Assembly: GCA_023159155.1 (NCBI GenBank)
Contig: JAJNNX010000027.1
Location: 124,001-188,000 of the forward strand
Direction of reading: 5' to 3'
DNA from: Ustulina deusta
Lineage: Eukaryota > Ascomycota > Sordariomycetes > Xylariales > Xylariaceae
Length of the DNA stretch: 64,000 nucleotides
The notes beneath the pieces were generated by a model. That model searched no databases, was not told the DNA's origin, and saw only the letters and a program-made list of their open reading frames with translations. Made by a program: the position numbers and the translations under genes. Below, one piece after another: positions 45,909 through 57,473 of the stretch; position 1 is the stretch's first letter, and each line of letters opens with the position of its first letter.

Positions 45909-48366
45909 CTACTTCGACAAAGACGCCAAGACCTTGATCGTAGTTGCCACGCTCGGCACCCCCGCCGAATTCATCGCGAACAACATCCAATACCCAGGGA
46001 CCAAGACGCCTGGGTCCGCGGGCAGCTCCACGACGGACGCGAGGCCCGCCACGCTCACGGCAGGAAGCGGCACGCGTCTCTGGTCCGTGTTCACCGTGTG
46101 CGTCGCGGAGCCGTACCTGACGAGCGAGAAGGACGCCACGCCCTGCGCCGTGGTGACGGTCAGCAGGGCGCCGGGGCGGACCTGCGTCGCCGACACGGAA
46201 CTGATGACGGGCCGCGCCGCCCGCGTGCCGTCGGCCTTGAACAGATACGGCGGCGAAAACACCTGCAGGTCGAAGTGATTCTGCGGGCACCCCGTGCCGC
46301 AGAGCCCGCCGCCGCCGGCGACGACGGTCGCGTCCGGCAGAAGCAACGCGATGCTGTGGTAGGTGCGCGGAACGGCGATCGACGCCATCGTGCGCCACGT
46401 GCGCGTCTTCGGATCGAACAGCTCCGCCGGGAGCGCGGGTGTCGTGTCCGTGAAGGGGACGGCATATGACTGGCCGCCGACCACGAGCACCGTGCCGTCG
46501 GGCAGGACCACGCCGTTGGCGAACGCGCGCGCGTGCGCCATGCTCGGCAGCTTCGTGACGGCCGCCGCGGCCCCGACGCCGTCGCCGAGCTCGATCAGAT
46601 GCGCGTCCGGCGTGGCGCTCGAGTCCTGGTACGACGGCGATCCGCCCGCGGCGAGGATCGAGCCGCTCGCGGCGTCGAACATGACTGCGTTGCCGCACAC
46701 TGCCACAAACCGAGCCGGTTAGCGCTGCTGCCTGGCGCGTGATTCCACACCATACGGCATGTTGCCGAGACATGAGCACACACCCACCAGAATGCATCCT
46801 TGAAAATGAATGGCTGACGAAGAAAACGAAACGACTCACTAGCGTCCCCGTCCGCAGCTCGCGTCCCGGCGGCCGTGTACGACCCAGAGCCGCTGACGTT
46901 ATACCAATTCATGTTCTTGCTCGGGCCGGCCTGGAACACCGAGTTGGCCTTGTACGCGAAGAGCCAGGCGTGGTTGTCGGCGCGGTACACGCCCTGGTTG
47001 TCGGCCGTGAGCATGGGCGCCACGGCGCAGCCCGGGAGCGACGTCCACGCGTCCGTCGCGGGCGAGTAGATCTCGCCGTTCTTGCCGCCTCGGCCGCCGC
47101 TCCACGACCCGCCGATGGTGAAGACGCGGCCGTCGCCGACCGTCACGCTCGACTGATAGCCGCGCGCGATGACCATCTCGGCCGCGCTCGTCCACCCCGC
47201 GCCCGACGGGTCGTACGTGCTCGTGTTCTTACTATCGTTGCCCCCCGTCACGACGATGTGGCCGTTGGCGTCGAGGGAGATGCCCGGGCAGAACATGTCG
47301 TCTTTGGGAATGTCAGCTTTTTCCGGTTTTGAATACACTGGGGTTTTTTTTTTTTGGAGATGTGGACGACGCAGGCATCCGGGGAATAAATGCTGGCGGA
47401 ATCTGCTGTTCGCCGTGCTTGGAAAAGGGAACACTATGTCCGGGACTCGGCACTTACGGTGAGTCTCCGTGACTGTACGCTGCGTCACGGTTTGGGAAGA
47501 CGGAGTCCACAGCGCTGTCAATGTTTGCCCTGTGCCGCTATCGAACCGGTCTGGTCGGTATGCACTCCACTGAAGCATATCAGCCAACGCTGTCTCTCCC
47601 TGTGCTAGTATTCGGCTTGTCCAGGTGCATGTACACCCCTCGCAAGTTCTGATTATGTTACATGCTTGATAGGCACCACCGGTTAAAGAAGGGGACAGCA
47701 CGGGAGGTGACTCACGAAAACCACGTTCCCCTGTGCAGATAGTGCGCCAGCTGCGGCGACAATGGGCAACACCACGGTCGATTCCCAGCGCCCTTGGCTG
47801 GTAGGAGGCAGCGTAAAGGTAGAAGCATCGAGGCTGACATTTGGGCTATAGACATTCAGCTCTGCTATGCTTGACCACGGGTTGTTGACACCCTGAGACT
47901 CCGTCTGCGCTGTGATGCGGACGTATCGAGCGGTGGTATTCGAGAAGAAGGTAGACTTGGTAGTCTTATCGTTGAGCCATGCGCCGAACTGCACCGGGCT
48001 GCTCCATGTAGTTCCATCGTTACTCAGGGTAACCGTATGCTGGCCTATGTTTCCGTTGGAGCTGCCATCTTGTCGCGGCTGGTATGAGACGCCATTGATG
48101 ATGTAGCTCTTCTTCATGTCCAGTTGGATGTAGTGCGGTAGCGGCGCGATGGTTGGCGAATAGGCTGAATGCCAAAATGTGCTGCTGTTTCCATCTATGG
48201 CTTTGGCGGCTTCGTTTCCGGGCTGGAAACTATCTGATGTGACAGTCCATCCTGTCTGAGGAATGGCTGTTGCCCACGGGAACTGGGCACACACCAAGGA
48301 GAAAAAGCCCTGGATGAGACCGAGGTAAAGGAGCCGGGAGCTACGGCAAGTAGTATTAGAACTCAT
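45909..48366 (-). CDS. Secreted galactose oxidase-type copper radical oxidase with F5/8C (CBM32) domain
   Basis: Four exons, 47716-48366, 47458-47569, 46840-47301 and 45909-46699, coding 671 aa; introns 146, 156 and 140 bp, long for the window. Signal peptide to about residue 27 (LVCA), then an F5/8 type C galactose-binding domain (about 35-180: GWTVTSDS, AIDGNSSTFWHS, ARYVRITA), the seven-bladed kelch barrel, and a C-terminal Ig-like DUF1929 domain ending IKVLASLSK. All active-site residues of Fusarium GaoA are present: Cys259 and Tyr303 (thioether pair), Trp321 stacked over it, and copper ligands Tyr303, Tyr522, His523, His609. It should oxidise primary alcohols or galactose C6 to aldehydes with release of H2O2, outside the cell (CAZy AA5_2, inferred). 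The two cysteines of the GaoA N-domain disulfide are absent, and the Cys pair in GGLCGTGC is spaced one residue wider. GC3 is high in the catalytic part. Confidence 0.9.
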
Positions 48367-50318
48367 TATTACAAAAACTATTTTTATCAAATGAGGCTAT
48401 CATCCAGTCTGTTCGAATGTTGAGAGCAACTGTTCTTTATAAACATCTATCTGTACAAGTTCTTCCTTCTTCCTTCTTCCTCTTCCCCCCCCTCAGATTC
48501 CATCCTTGCTAGACACGAAAATGCATCTCGGAATGCGTCGTGAGGCCACTCGAGGCTATGTTGAGAATCTTCTCCAGATTCAGAAAGCTTTGCTTGGCGC
48601 AGCTGCCTTATTTTTTCAGCTGCTCCCATCTGGCTAATCACGGCCATGGCCTGAGCTAGGTTCATTAAGCCACCGGCGTTTCTGTACCAACCAGGGCCAC
48701 GCTCTTCTGCAGTCCTAGTCAATATAATGCAATTCATAAATCCAGATTCTCGTCGATCTGCAAGACAGAATCCCGAAGATCGGCAGGGATTAGGTCAGCG
48801 AGCTCGCTTGGCTCTTTGCAGACTCTTTTCGATCGTTGCACGCCAGACGTACATTTCTCTTGACTACCACTACGGTGCCACTACCAACCCATGCCAGATC
48901 ACAATGGCCGAGACGTCGTAGTCGGAATGGCCGGGTCGCCCACCGGGTACGAATGGCGTCTGAGGGCTGCATTATGTTAGGCGTGTGGTGCAGGTCATAC
49001 TAGGTCTAGGCCGACAGTTGGCTTAATACGGTGCCATCGAGCGGATGGCGGGGTAGTCCATGTCTACGTGTGGGTTCGCAACATTGATCACCTTGACAAG
49101 ACAGGGGACTCATCGGCAACGCAATGCCGGTCGTATTTCTTGCGATCGTTCAAAACTAGAAACCAACAACGATCTGGGAACTCGAGACAGCAGCTATGCT
49201 CGTATATTTAAATTCTAGAAGTTCCAAGGGTCTTAGTTTTCCCTTACTCGTGAACAACAGCAGTTCGGTGCCTACTGCTCTATCTTGATATAATCTAAAC
49301 CAGCAGCAGAGGTTATCCTGCGTATCTCCTAGCTCTAATGGCATAAAGGAAAGTCGATAATGATGACAGATCCGATGAGGTGGGTGAGGTGGCACATGCC
49401 GTCGTAGTAAATAGGGGCTGCGAACCTGGTTGTTACGCAAGGGTTCTAGACTCGCTTGGTGACTCTCCCTGAACTATGTACAGACTACTTTTTCGTTCAC
49501 GATAGAAATCCATATACTAGAGCCTTGTGACGATACAACCCTCTGAGCTAGTAACTAGATTGCCATAGCCATCTACCGTAGGGCGAGCACTCCTACCGAA
49601 GAGTTCTTGGCCGTTGCCAGGCAGCTGTGCAAACTAGTAAACTTGTGCACTTTGGATAGGTCTGGCTTCTACTAGTTTTCTATACCTAATATACAATGAA
49701 GCAATATTGAACACTCGGTACGGGGAGCTCTGCTGACTCGTTGTAGTGGTGCGCTGGTTCCTATTCGCAACTCGATACGTAAGGAGTACCTATATTGTTC
49801 ATCGGGACTACCCCTTGACTCCAAAATTCCATACGACATGTATTACTTCGTATGCTGTTTCATCCAGATTGAGCCAGATTATGATCGATTATGCGCATAG
49901 AATATGATTAATAGCTGGATTTGGGTGGTTTGGTCCCACTCACAAGTCCTCGGACAATAGATCAAGGATGATTCTACCTCAAAAGTCTAAGTCTCTCCTA
50001 CCTTACTGACGCACGGAGCTACAAAGGAGCTCGTCGCTGAACTGGCCCGCTCTCCTCAATGCCACCGAAGCCTGCTGGGTATTACTTGTGCCTAGTAGAA
50101 CGCCGCCGCATTTACTTTTGGAGTTGTTCGTTGAGGTGTGTTCTCGTGTGCTCTTGTTACCGTATCTTGATCATCCTAAAACCTTCCGTATGGGTCACGA
50201 ATCACAAATAGCTGAAACCAGTCGTCTTCAGAGATTATATTCGAAACAAATACGGCAAGTCTTAATTTAATTCTAACTGAAAAGCTATTCACGATTAACC
50301 GGAATTGCCCTTTCCCTA
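48367..50318. other. Intergenic region with a possible gene fragment
   Basis: Promoter side of the oxidase gene. The minus strand of 48447-48910 carries coding-like fragments, listed separately. From 49000 to 50318 nothing is recognised; any P450 N-terminus upstream of 50319 has decayed beyond recognition. Confidence 0.5.
48447..48910 (-). other. Coding-like fragment of unknown origin
   Basis: On the minus strand, ELADLIPADLRDSVLQIDEN is followed by a stop. Downstream comes an open frame with GPGWYRNAGGLMNLAQAM, then AAEKIRQLRQAKLSES and an acidic tail EGGEEEEG. Together they look like two exons or a broken gene, but I find neither a start nor a convincing splice model. I do not recognise the family. 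Confidence 0.25.
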
Positions 50319-51430
50319 GGTCCGGTCTTGCGGATCAACCCCGATGAAGTCCACATCCACGATAAGGACCTCCTCTATCTAGACGTGCTCAAGATCGGAT
50401 CCATATTCATCAAATCGGACCATTTTTGCATATGCGTTGCATCAAACTACTCGGTCTTCAATGTCTCGGCCCCGCACGACTACTGAGATAAACGCGCTGC
50501 ATTTAGCCCCCTGTTTTTGCAGCGGGCCGCGTTTGAGCTCGAAGGCGTCATACAGGACAAGATCAAGCATACGATGCGCAAGATGACTGAACTCTCAACC
50601 TCCGGGAAACTTATCAACTCTGACTTCATATTCCGTGCGGTGACGGTCGACATCGTCGCCGATTTCTGCTATGCCGACCTGTACAAGTATGTCTTCGAAT
50701 CCTGCTTTTCTCACATATGGTGGGTTGTCATTGGTGTAGTTTGGGAGGTGCTGTTTCTGCAGAAAATAGCCGACGATACGATTCCACACAAAAGCCAGCT
50801 CAAGGGACCCGGGTTTCTCGCCCGGCACGTCTTAGCCCTCGAGACGAACCCCCATATTCACGAACATCCGGTAGCCGGGTAGGTTGCCGCCGTAGGTCAT
50901 AAAGCTGCCTGTCGAGCCTGAGAGCGCGGGTAATGCCGAAATGCTACGCGCCGCATACGGCCATATTAAGCGCCTCGTTGACGACCACTCAATCCTTCTC
51001 TTCAGCAAGCATATGACCGTGTTCGAGAAGCTGCTTGAGCTCTTTCTGCGCTCCGACCAGCATACCCTGACCTACCTTGTGCAGGAGGCCAACATGCTCG
51101 TGGCGGCCCGAGCCGAGACTACTGCTAGCATCCCTGAGGTCGGATGGTCCAGGATCTTGCAGAACAAGGAGATCCATGGTCGGTTATATGCCGAACTCGA
51201 GGAGGCCGTGCTGAACGTCTCCAAAGTACGCGACCCTAAAGAGGTTGCCGTATTTGGCAGGGTTTCTATGCACTATATGTAGTGCCCACTTTGGAGAAGC
51301 TTGGCGACAGCGCTGATGCAGACCATGAATGATCAGATGGTCTGTGTCAAGGAGTCCTGGAGTCGTACATATGGTGTTCTCGGAGCCTCACTGAGGTTCG
51401 TCCCTGAAGGAGGCATTGAGGTGCAGGCGT
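50319..51430 (+). pseudogene. Decayed cytochrome P450 gene
   Basis: The frame starting at 50319 after an acceptor-like CCTAG reads GPVLRINPDEVHIHD, the conserved P450 N-terminal region. An in-frame TGA at 50484-50486 lies inside APHDY-DKRAAFSPLF, where related enzymes usually have Arg. The frame resumes through FRAVTVDIVADFCYADL, then is lost near 50690-50940. It re-enters at HIKRLVDDHSILL and the I-helix-like QEANMLVAARAETTAS, where the usual AGTETT is altered, then LQNKEIHGRLYAELEEAV. A further shifted piece reads TYGVLGASLRFVPEGGIEVQA (about 51367-51430), matching the region after the ExxR helix. The heme-binding cysteine loop is absent. The enzyme cannot be functional. It resembles fungal secondary-metabolism P450s (inference). 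Confidence 0.78.
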
Positions 51431-51449
51431 AAGTTGAAGGCTATCCATC

Positions 51450-51862
51450 GACATCAATGGTGTTAAGGGGAACAACGGCACGAGCCTTCTTGGTACTCTC
51501 AGTCCACCTCACCCGGGCCGACGCCCTTGATCTTTCCTTCGTCCGCAAGGGCCTAGAGTTCGCTAGAGGTCTCCTCGGTCGGGGTGCTAGGGTCGCAGTG
51601 CGAGGGAGAAAAGATGCCAATCTCCTTGTGCCATCGGGGATGTGGAGGAAATTCTCTGTACTAGCGCGTGTGGCGACACGCCTGTTCGTCGGGTAGAGGG
51701 CCTTGGGGTCGACACATCCCTTAATGGAGAGGGTGTGGGAGCATCTTCAGGGTACTTCTCAAAGTAGCCGCGTACCAAGGCGATGGCAGCAGTAGGGTCA
51801 GTCGTGCCGTGGAAGTCGGCGCTGGGCCAGTATGTGGCACCATTGTCGATGATAGCTCTCAT
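51450..51862 (-). pseudogene. Decayed aldo/keto reductase gene
   Basis: Minus strand from 51862 reads RAIIDNGATYWPSADFHGTT, then DPTAAIALVRGYFEKYPEDA, as in the N-terminal half of pyridoxal-reductase-like aldo/keto reductases. After frame shifts it continues as CDPSTPTEETSSEL, a stop, ALADEGKIKGVGPGEVD, a stop. The latter matches the central AKR segment where the family has ALVDEGKI and GLSEV. The catalytic middle (Lys and His region) and the C-terminal half are missing. It is tail-to-tail with the P450 relic, and both look like remains of one metabolic locus. Confidence 0.7.
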
Positions 51863-54069
51863 TGAGACAAAAGCCTGCTCATCAGGGGTTTAGTTGGCAG
51901 GAGGAGAGGAGATGAATGAGGTAGAGGTCAAGAATGGTCGGCTGGATGGCTTATAATACCTAACACCAACGCCGCTAGGTAGGTTTATAAGACGGGCTGG
52001 TTAGCCTAGAAATGGCAGCCTTGTGAAACTGTTGATGTTATTGCCAAGAATAGAAATACAGATACCTACTACGCTATGCAATTTAGCGACTGGGTCTACC
52101 TAGTGACAGCTATTGCTGTAATTACAGTGAAGAATGCCAGGAGTGCTCAAGACCGAGGGAGGTGGCGATCAGCGGAAACGGGATAATGAGAATGACAGTG
52201 TAAAGACACCCACTTAAAACGATTTCTTCAGCAATCCCAAGACGGCAGGAACCAGGAGGTCGAAGGCAAGAGGCTGAAACAAGGCAGAAAAGAAGGAATT
52301 GTAAGTCACTCTTCCCAAGCCCGTCAACAATTAATGCTCACTCTTGAGAGGTTGGTGCAACATCAAAGAGCATCTCCCAGGCCATAAGCATCCTCCAAGA
52401 GGCACACTCGTGAAGGCAGGGTACGGATTGTTTACAGACACATTATTTACGGGTGTAGTTATGTCTAATAATTCCTGTACGTATTGTATAAAAACAAAGA
52501 TACAAAATTTGAAACTTGCTAATATTAGTTCCAAGGATATAAAATACATTGCCTTATATTTGGTAGAGAGTCCTTGATATTGAAGCTAAGACTAATCACG
52601 AAGATATAGCCGAAAAAAACGGATACTAAGCTCTTCTTCAAGTCCAAGCCAAAGGCAAGGAGCTCAATGAAAAGAAAAGAAAAAAAAGAGAGTGATCGAA
52701 AATCAAAAATTATAACGCCATCTCGGAGAGATGTACTGGCAGTGGGGGCTACCAGTAGCTGACCGTGGTTCTTGATCTACAGGCAGCACGAGAGGGCGCC
52801 CAGAGAGCCCTGATTCCTCTGAGGGAGAAGAGAAGAGGAGAGGGAAGACCGGGTGGGAGAAGGCTATATTTATAGAAAATTCGCGAGCTGTTGGACCGGC
52901 AGAATTCCTCACCGCCAACATACAATCACCTCGCAACCTAGGTACGTAGCGACGTACCGATGTATTAACACACACGTACTCGGCTGTTATTACCTACTTA
53001 GGTAGCCGAGGCAAACACGATCATCACCTAGTCGTATTCACCATCGGTGGCTAGAATCAATTGTATGCTGGTACGTACCGGGATGTGCAATAAAATTTTA
53101 CGAGGTGGGAAGCCACAGCTGTTAATCAATTTCCTGCCAAAAAGAGAACATCATTGTCTTCATGCTCATGCCCGGCACGTAGCTTATAGGGCAGAGAACG
53201 TCATCGTGTTAATGGCCCAGCCTTCTGACGGATTCAAATCCAGCAAGCCATACAAGGCTGCATCCGCATCTCTTCCGACCTTGTTCAGGCGCAAGGATCA
53301 ACTCCCTGTACTTTACCCGGGCTTAAAACTGATTTGCACGAACCAAGTGCTTCCAATGACGCAGTTGCCAACATTAATACTCACATAAAGAAAGGGCTTG
53401 GGGTTAACTTTTCATAAAGGACTAAGTTGTCTCCCCCTAATGAGCCTGAACAAGAAAGTTCGTGAAATGTATAGTGCTATCTTTGTGTTATATGTCGCCT
53501 AATATTTGTTGATGGGCATGAAGGTCAAACTTGCCGTCATACCAAGTGGCATACAGCAGGCGAGGTTCGAGGGCTTAGTCAGCAGGCCTCGAGGCACATA
53601 CACATCGTGGAGGGGGACAAAGGCCGATATTTCGATAAGCCTGACTCGGTGGAGCACATTTGTGGCAGGTAGACACTTGAGTGAATTTTTACCTACCTAG
53701 GTACTTACTTATTAGACTATGTACTTCTTTTACCCAAGTACCTAATGATCCATCCTTAACCTGCTTTTGTATGCACCACTTCCATTCATTCCAAACTGAA
53801 CGTTAGGCTTTCTTTTATTTCTTATGCAGAAAATTTAGACTGATTGGCCATTGCCTGCATTCTCTTGTATTGTAGGTTGTGGATGGGATTGAGGCTAGCA
53901 CTGTGGCTACTGTGTACAGCGTAGGTGCTACTGATCGAGGGTGGTTAGGTGGCAGAACACCTCCGGCGAGAATACATACAGTAGGAAGGTATTGAATGTC
54001 ACAACCTGCAAACAAGCGGCCACTACCCCACTTGCCCATGGGCTTCCAAAAGGAACATGGAATAACCAA
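51863..54069. other. Intergenic region before the AT-rich block
   Basis: No gene recognised. Several TACCTAC/TAGGTAC words occur at 52060, 52920-53000 and 53690-53745. Composition is ordinary until about 54070. Confidence 0.5.
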
Positions 54070-57000
54070 GGTAGCAGTGTTATGTTCTAAATAATAAATT
54101 TGAATTATAAAGGTAATAATTCTTATTTATTAATCTACGGACTAGAACTAGCTATATAGATAAGATTACGTGTACGGATCTATATATAGCAAAACTTTTT
54201 TTAATTAAGCATTACAAATAAAAAAAAATTGATCTAATTTAATTATAGCAATAAGAGCTAATTTAGCATAGCTTTTTTTAGTAGTAAAAATATATAAATA
54301 TATTAAAAATAGTTAGAAATTATTAATAAATAATTTTAATATAAATAAAATAATTTAATAGTATTAAAAAAAATTAAACTTAATTTATAATAAGTAAAAA
54401 AAAAGTATTAAGTAGTTTGGCTAATTATATAATTGTTAGTTTTTTTTTTAGAAATATTTTAAAGTTAAATTATTTTTTTTTTAAGCTAATCAAGTTTAGC
54501 TTTAATATAATTAAAATATTTATTATAGCTTTTATTATATTTATTATAATATTTAACTGTTTTTTTTTTTTTTTTAGTTATAACCTAGGTTTAATTAGCT
54601 AGTTATATTTTTATTTTAATAATTTAAAACTAAAAATACTAAATATTTTTTTTAAAATATTATAGTTTATAATTTAAACTAATAATTTTAAGTTTATGTT
54701 TTGTTTTAATTTATTTTAATTGTTTAATTATAATTTTAATTTTTTTTAATTTAGCTTAAGCTATTTTATAGTTGTTTTTAATTTTAATGCTTTTTTAATT
54801 TTGCTATATATTAACTTGTTTTAACTAATCAACTTTTTATTAATTTTTAAATATTAATTTTTTTAGGTTAATAATTTTAGCTTTAAGGTTGGTTATTTTG
54901 GCTAAATAAAATTTTTTTATTAAGTTAAGTACTAAACGTTTAATACAAGCTTTTTTTTTTAGTTTTTTAAAAAAAACTCTAAATAGTCCATTAATAAATT
55001 TTTTACTTATAATAAAAAGAGCTAATATAGCTAATTTAGTTCGGTTAATATATATACTAATTTAGAAGTAAAAATTTAATTGTTTTATTTAAACCTAAAT
55101 AATAATAAAAAACAAAATAAATTTAATTAAGTATTATTTTTTGTTTAATAAAAAAATAAAAAAATTAATATTTATATTTTATATATTTAATAGTTTGCTT
55201 AAATACTAAATTAGATTATATTAAACTAAACAGTTTTTAAAGCTTTTTTATAGCTTGTTTTTATTTTTTAAAATAAAATATTAATAAACTTTAATATTTT
55301 TTAATTTTATAAAATTATTTTTTTATAAAGCTTTTTATAAGTTAGAATATTTATTTATTTTATTAATTAATTTTTATAAGTTATATATAAAAATATATAC
55401 TACAATTTTTTTTTTTAGTTTTAAAATTTTTTTTTTCTAAATAAATTAAATAGCTAATTTATAAAATTAGTTAATCTAGTTTTTAGCTTATAAGTACTAT
55501 TTTTAATTTATAATAGCTATAAAAAAATTAATAATAATAAGGTACTTTATTTATACAAAAAGCTTAATTTTTATAAGGAGCTTTTAAGTATTATTTTTTT
55601 TTTTTAGTATTAAAAATATTAAAAGTTAGTTTTTAAAATATATTAAAATTTTTAACTAAACGTTAAAAAAAAAAAAAAGCTAGCTTTTTTTATTTTTGTA
55701 TTATATTAAATAGTATAAAACAAACTAAAATATTTAAAAATAAAAAACTTTTAAATTAAAAATAATATTTATTATTACTACTAAGGAGTAAAAATAACTA
55801 GTTATTATTTATTTCTAAATAAAAACTAAAATTAGTTTTTTTATATAAAAATATTACTACTAAAATTTATTAATTAATTATATTTAATTTATAAAAAACT
55901 AGATATTTTATAAATCTAAAGTATTCCTAAGGGTTTTTTTAATAATAAAAAAATATATTAAATTATAAAAGTTATTAAATGTAATAACTAGCATTAAAGC
56001 TATTATTTAAACTTAAAAATCTTTTGCTGTTTATTTAATTTTTATTACTTTAAAAACTAAGGCTTTTTTTAAAAAAAAGATCTTTAGGGCTTTTTTTTAT
56101 ATAGTTTCTTTTTTAAACTTATTAATACTAGTTTTTAAATAGTTCTATTTTTTTTTATTTGTTATTTTTAATCTTTTTTCTAGTACTATTTTTTTATTTC
56201 TATTAGTTTTAGTATTTATTCTTTAACTATTTTTTTTTTTTTTTGTTTAAATATCTAATCTAGTCCTTATTTTATAGTAGCTATATTACTATTTTAAATA
56301 ATTAATACTATATTTATATTCTTTAAAAAATTATTATAAAATAAAATATCTAAAGTAATAACTATTTTTTTTTTAATACTTATAAAACTTTATTGTTTAG
56401 TTTATTTTTATTTTTTAGTTTATAAAAACTAATCTTTTAGTTTTTAATAAATATCCAAACTTTTTAGACCTAATAATATATTTTTACTATAATATTTACT
56501 AAAGTTATAAATATATTTATTAATAAAATATTTATTATTACTTTTTATTTTAGACTTTTTTTATTATAAGTTTTAAAAATCTTTTTTTAATTTATAATAT
56601 TAGTTAGATTTTTATTTAAATCTACTAGAATTACTTCTAGTTCTTTTTTTTTTGTGCTTCCTTATATAAATTAGAAGTTTTTTTAATATTTTCTAGTTTT
56701 TTTAAATTAATAGTATTAATAAAATTATTTTTATTATTTAAATTATTTAAGCTAAGCTTTTTATAAGTATTATTAGAGCTGCTTTTTTTTTTTGCTAAAA
56801 GTTATTTTAATAATATAAATCCTTTAATAATTAGTTAGCTAAAATAATTAATTTAATCTTTTTTAAGTTTTTTTTAAAATATATTTTAATTAAATATTTT
56901 AAGTTAAAATAAATATAAAATAGTTTAGTTTAAGCAAATTAAAAAAAAACTTAACTTAAAAAGTTTTTATTATTTTAGAACTATAGAATATTTTTATTTT

Positions 57001-57456
57001 ATTTTTTTAAAAATAATAATAAATAATAAAAAATCCTTTTTGTTTAATTTAGCTTACTAAAGTATTATACTAGTATATAAATATAAACATACCTTTCTAG
57101 AATATTATAATATTTTACTAGTATTAGCTTTAGATAAATAAATAAGTCCGGCTTTTTTAGTTTTTATTAAAAAAAATTAAATAGTTTTAAATCTAGTAAT
57201 AAATAATATTTTTAGTTTTTTAATTCGGATATTTCCTAGTAATTAAGCAAGAATTTATTACTAATCTAGATTTAGTTAATAAAAATTATAGTTTGTTTAA
57301 TTAGAAATTTTGTTTTAGTACTGTTTTTTATAATCTTTTTTTTAATATAAGTAAAAAATAGCTTTTTTCCGAACTTTTTTAATATATTTTTAATATTTTT
57401 ATAGCTAGTAGGCTTATTATTATTATTTTTTTAATTTAAAAACAAGTGTTAGGTAA

Positions 57457-57473
57457 GCTAGCTTTTTGCTAGC
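57457..57473. repeat. Hairpin GCTAGC-TTTTT-GCTAGC inside the AT-rich block
   Basis: Perfect 6-bp arms around five T, in a small less-AT-rich patch that begins TGTTAGGTAAGC at 57447. It might be a surviving piece of an element terminus; this is a guess. Confidence 0.6.

Noticed and set aside
45846..46469. Plus-strand open frame of 207 codons across the oxidase gene
   Set aside because: Antisense of the galactose-oxidase exon 4; Arg-rich composition and no motifs.
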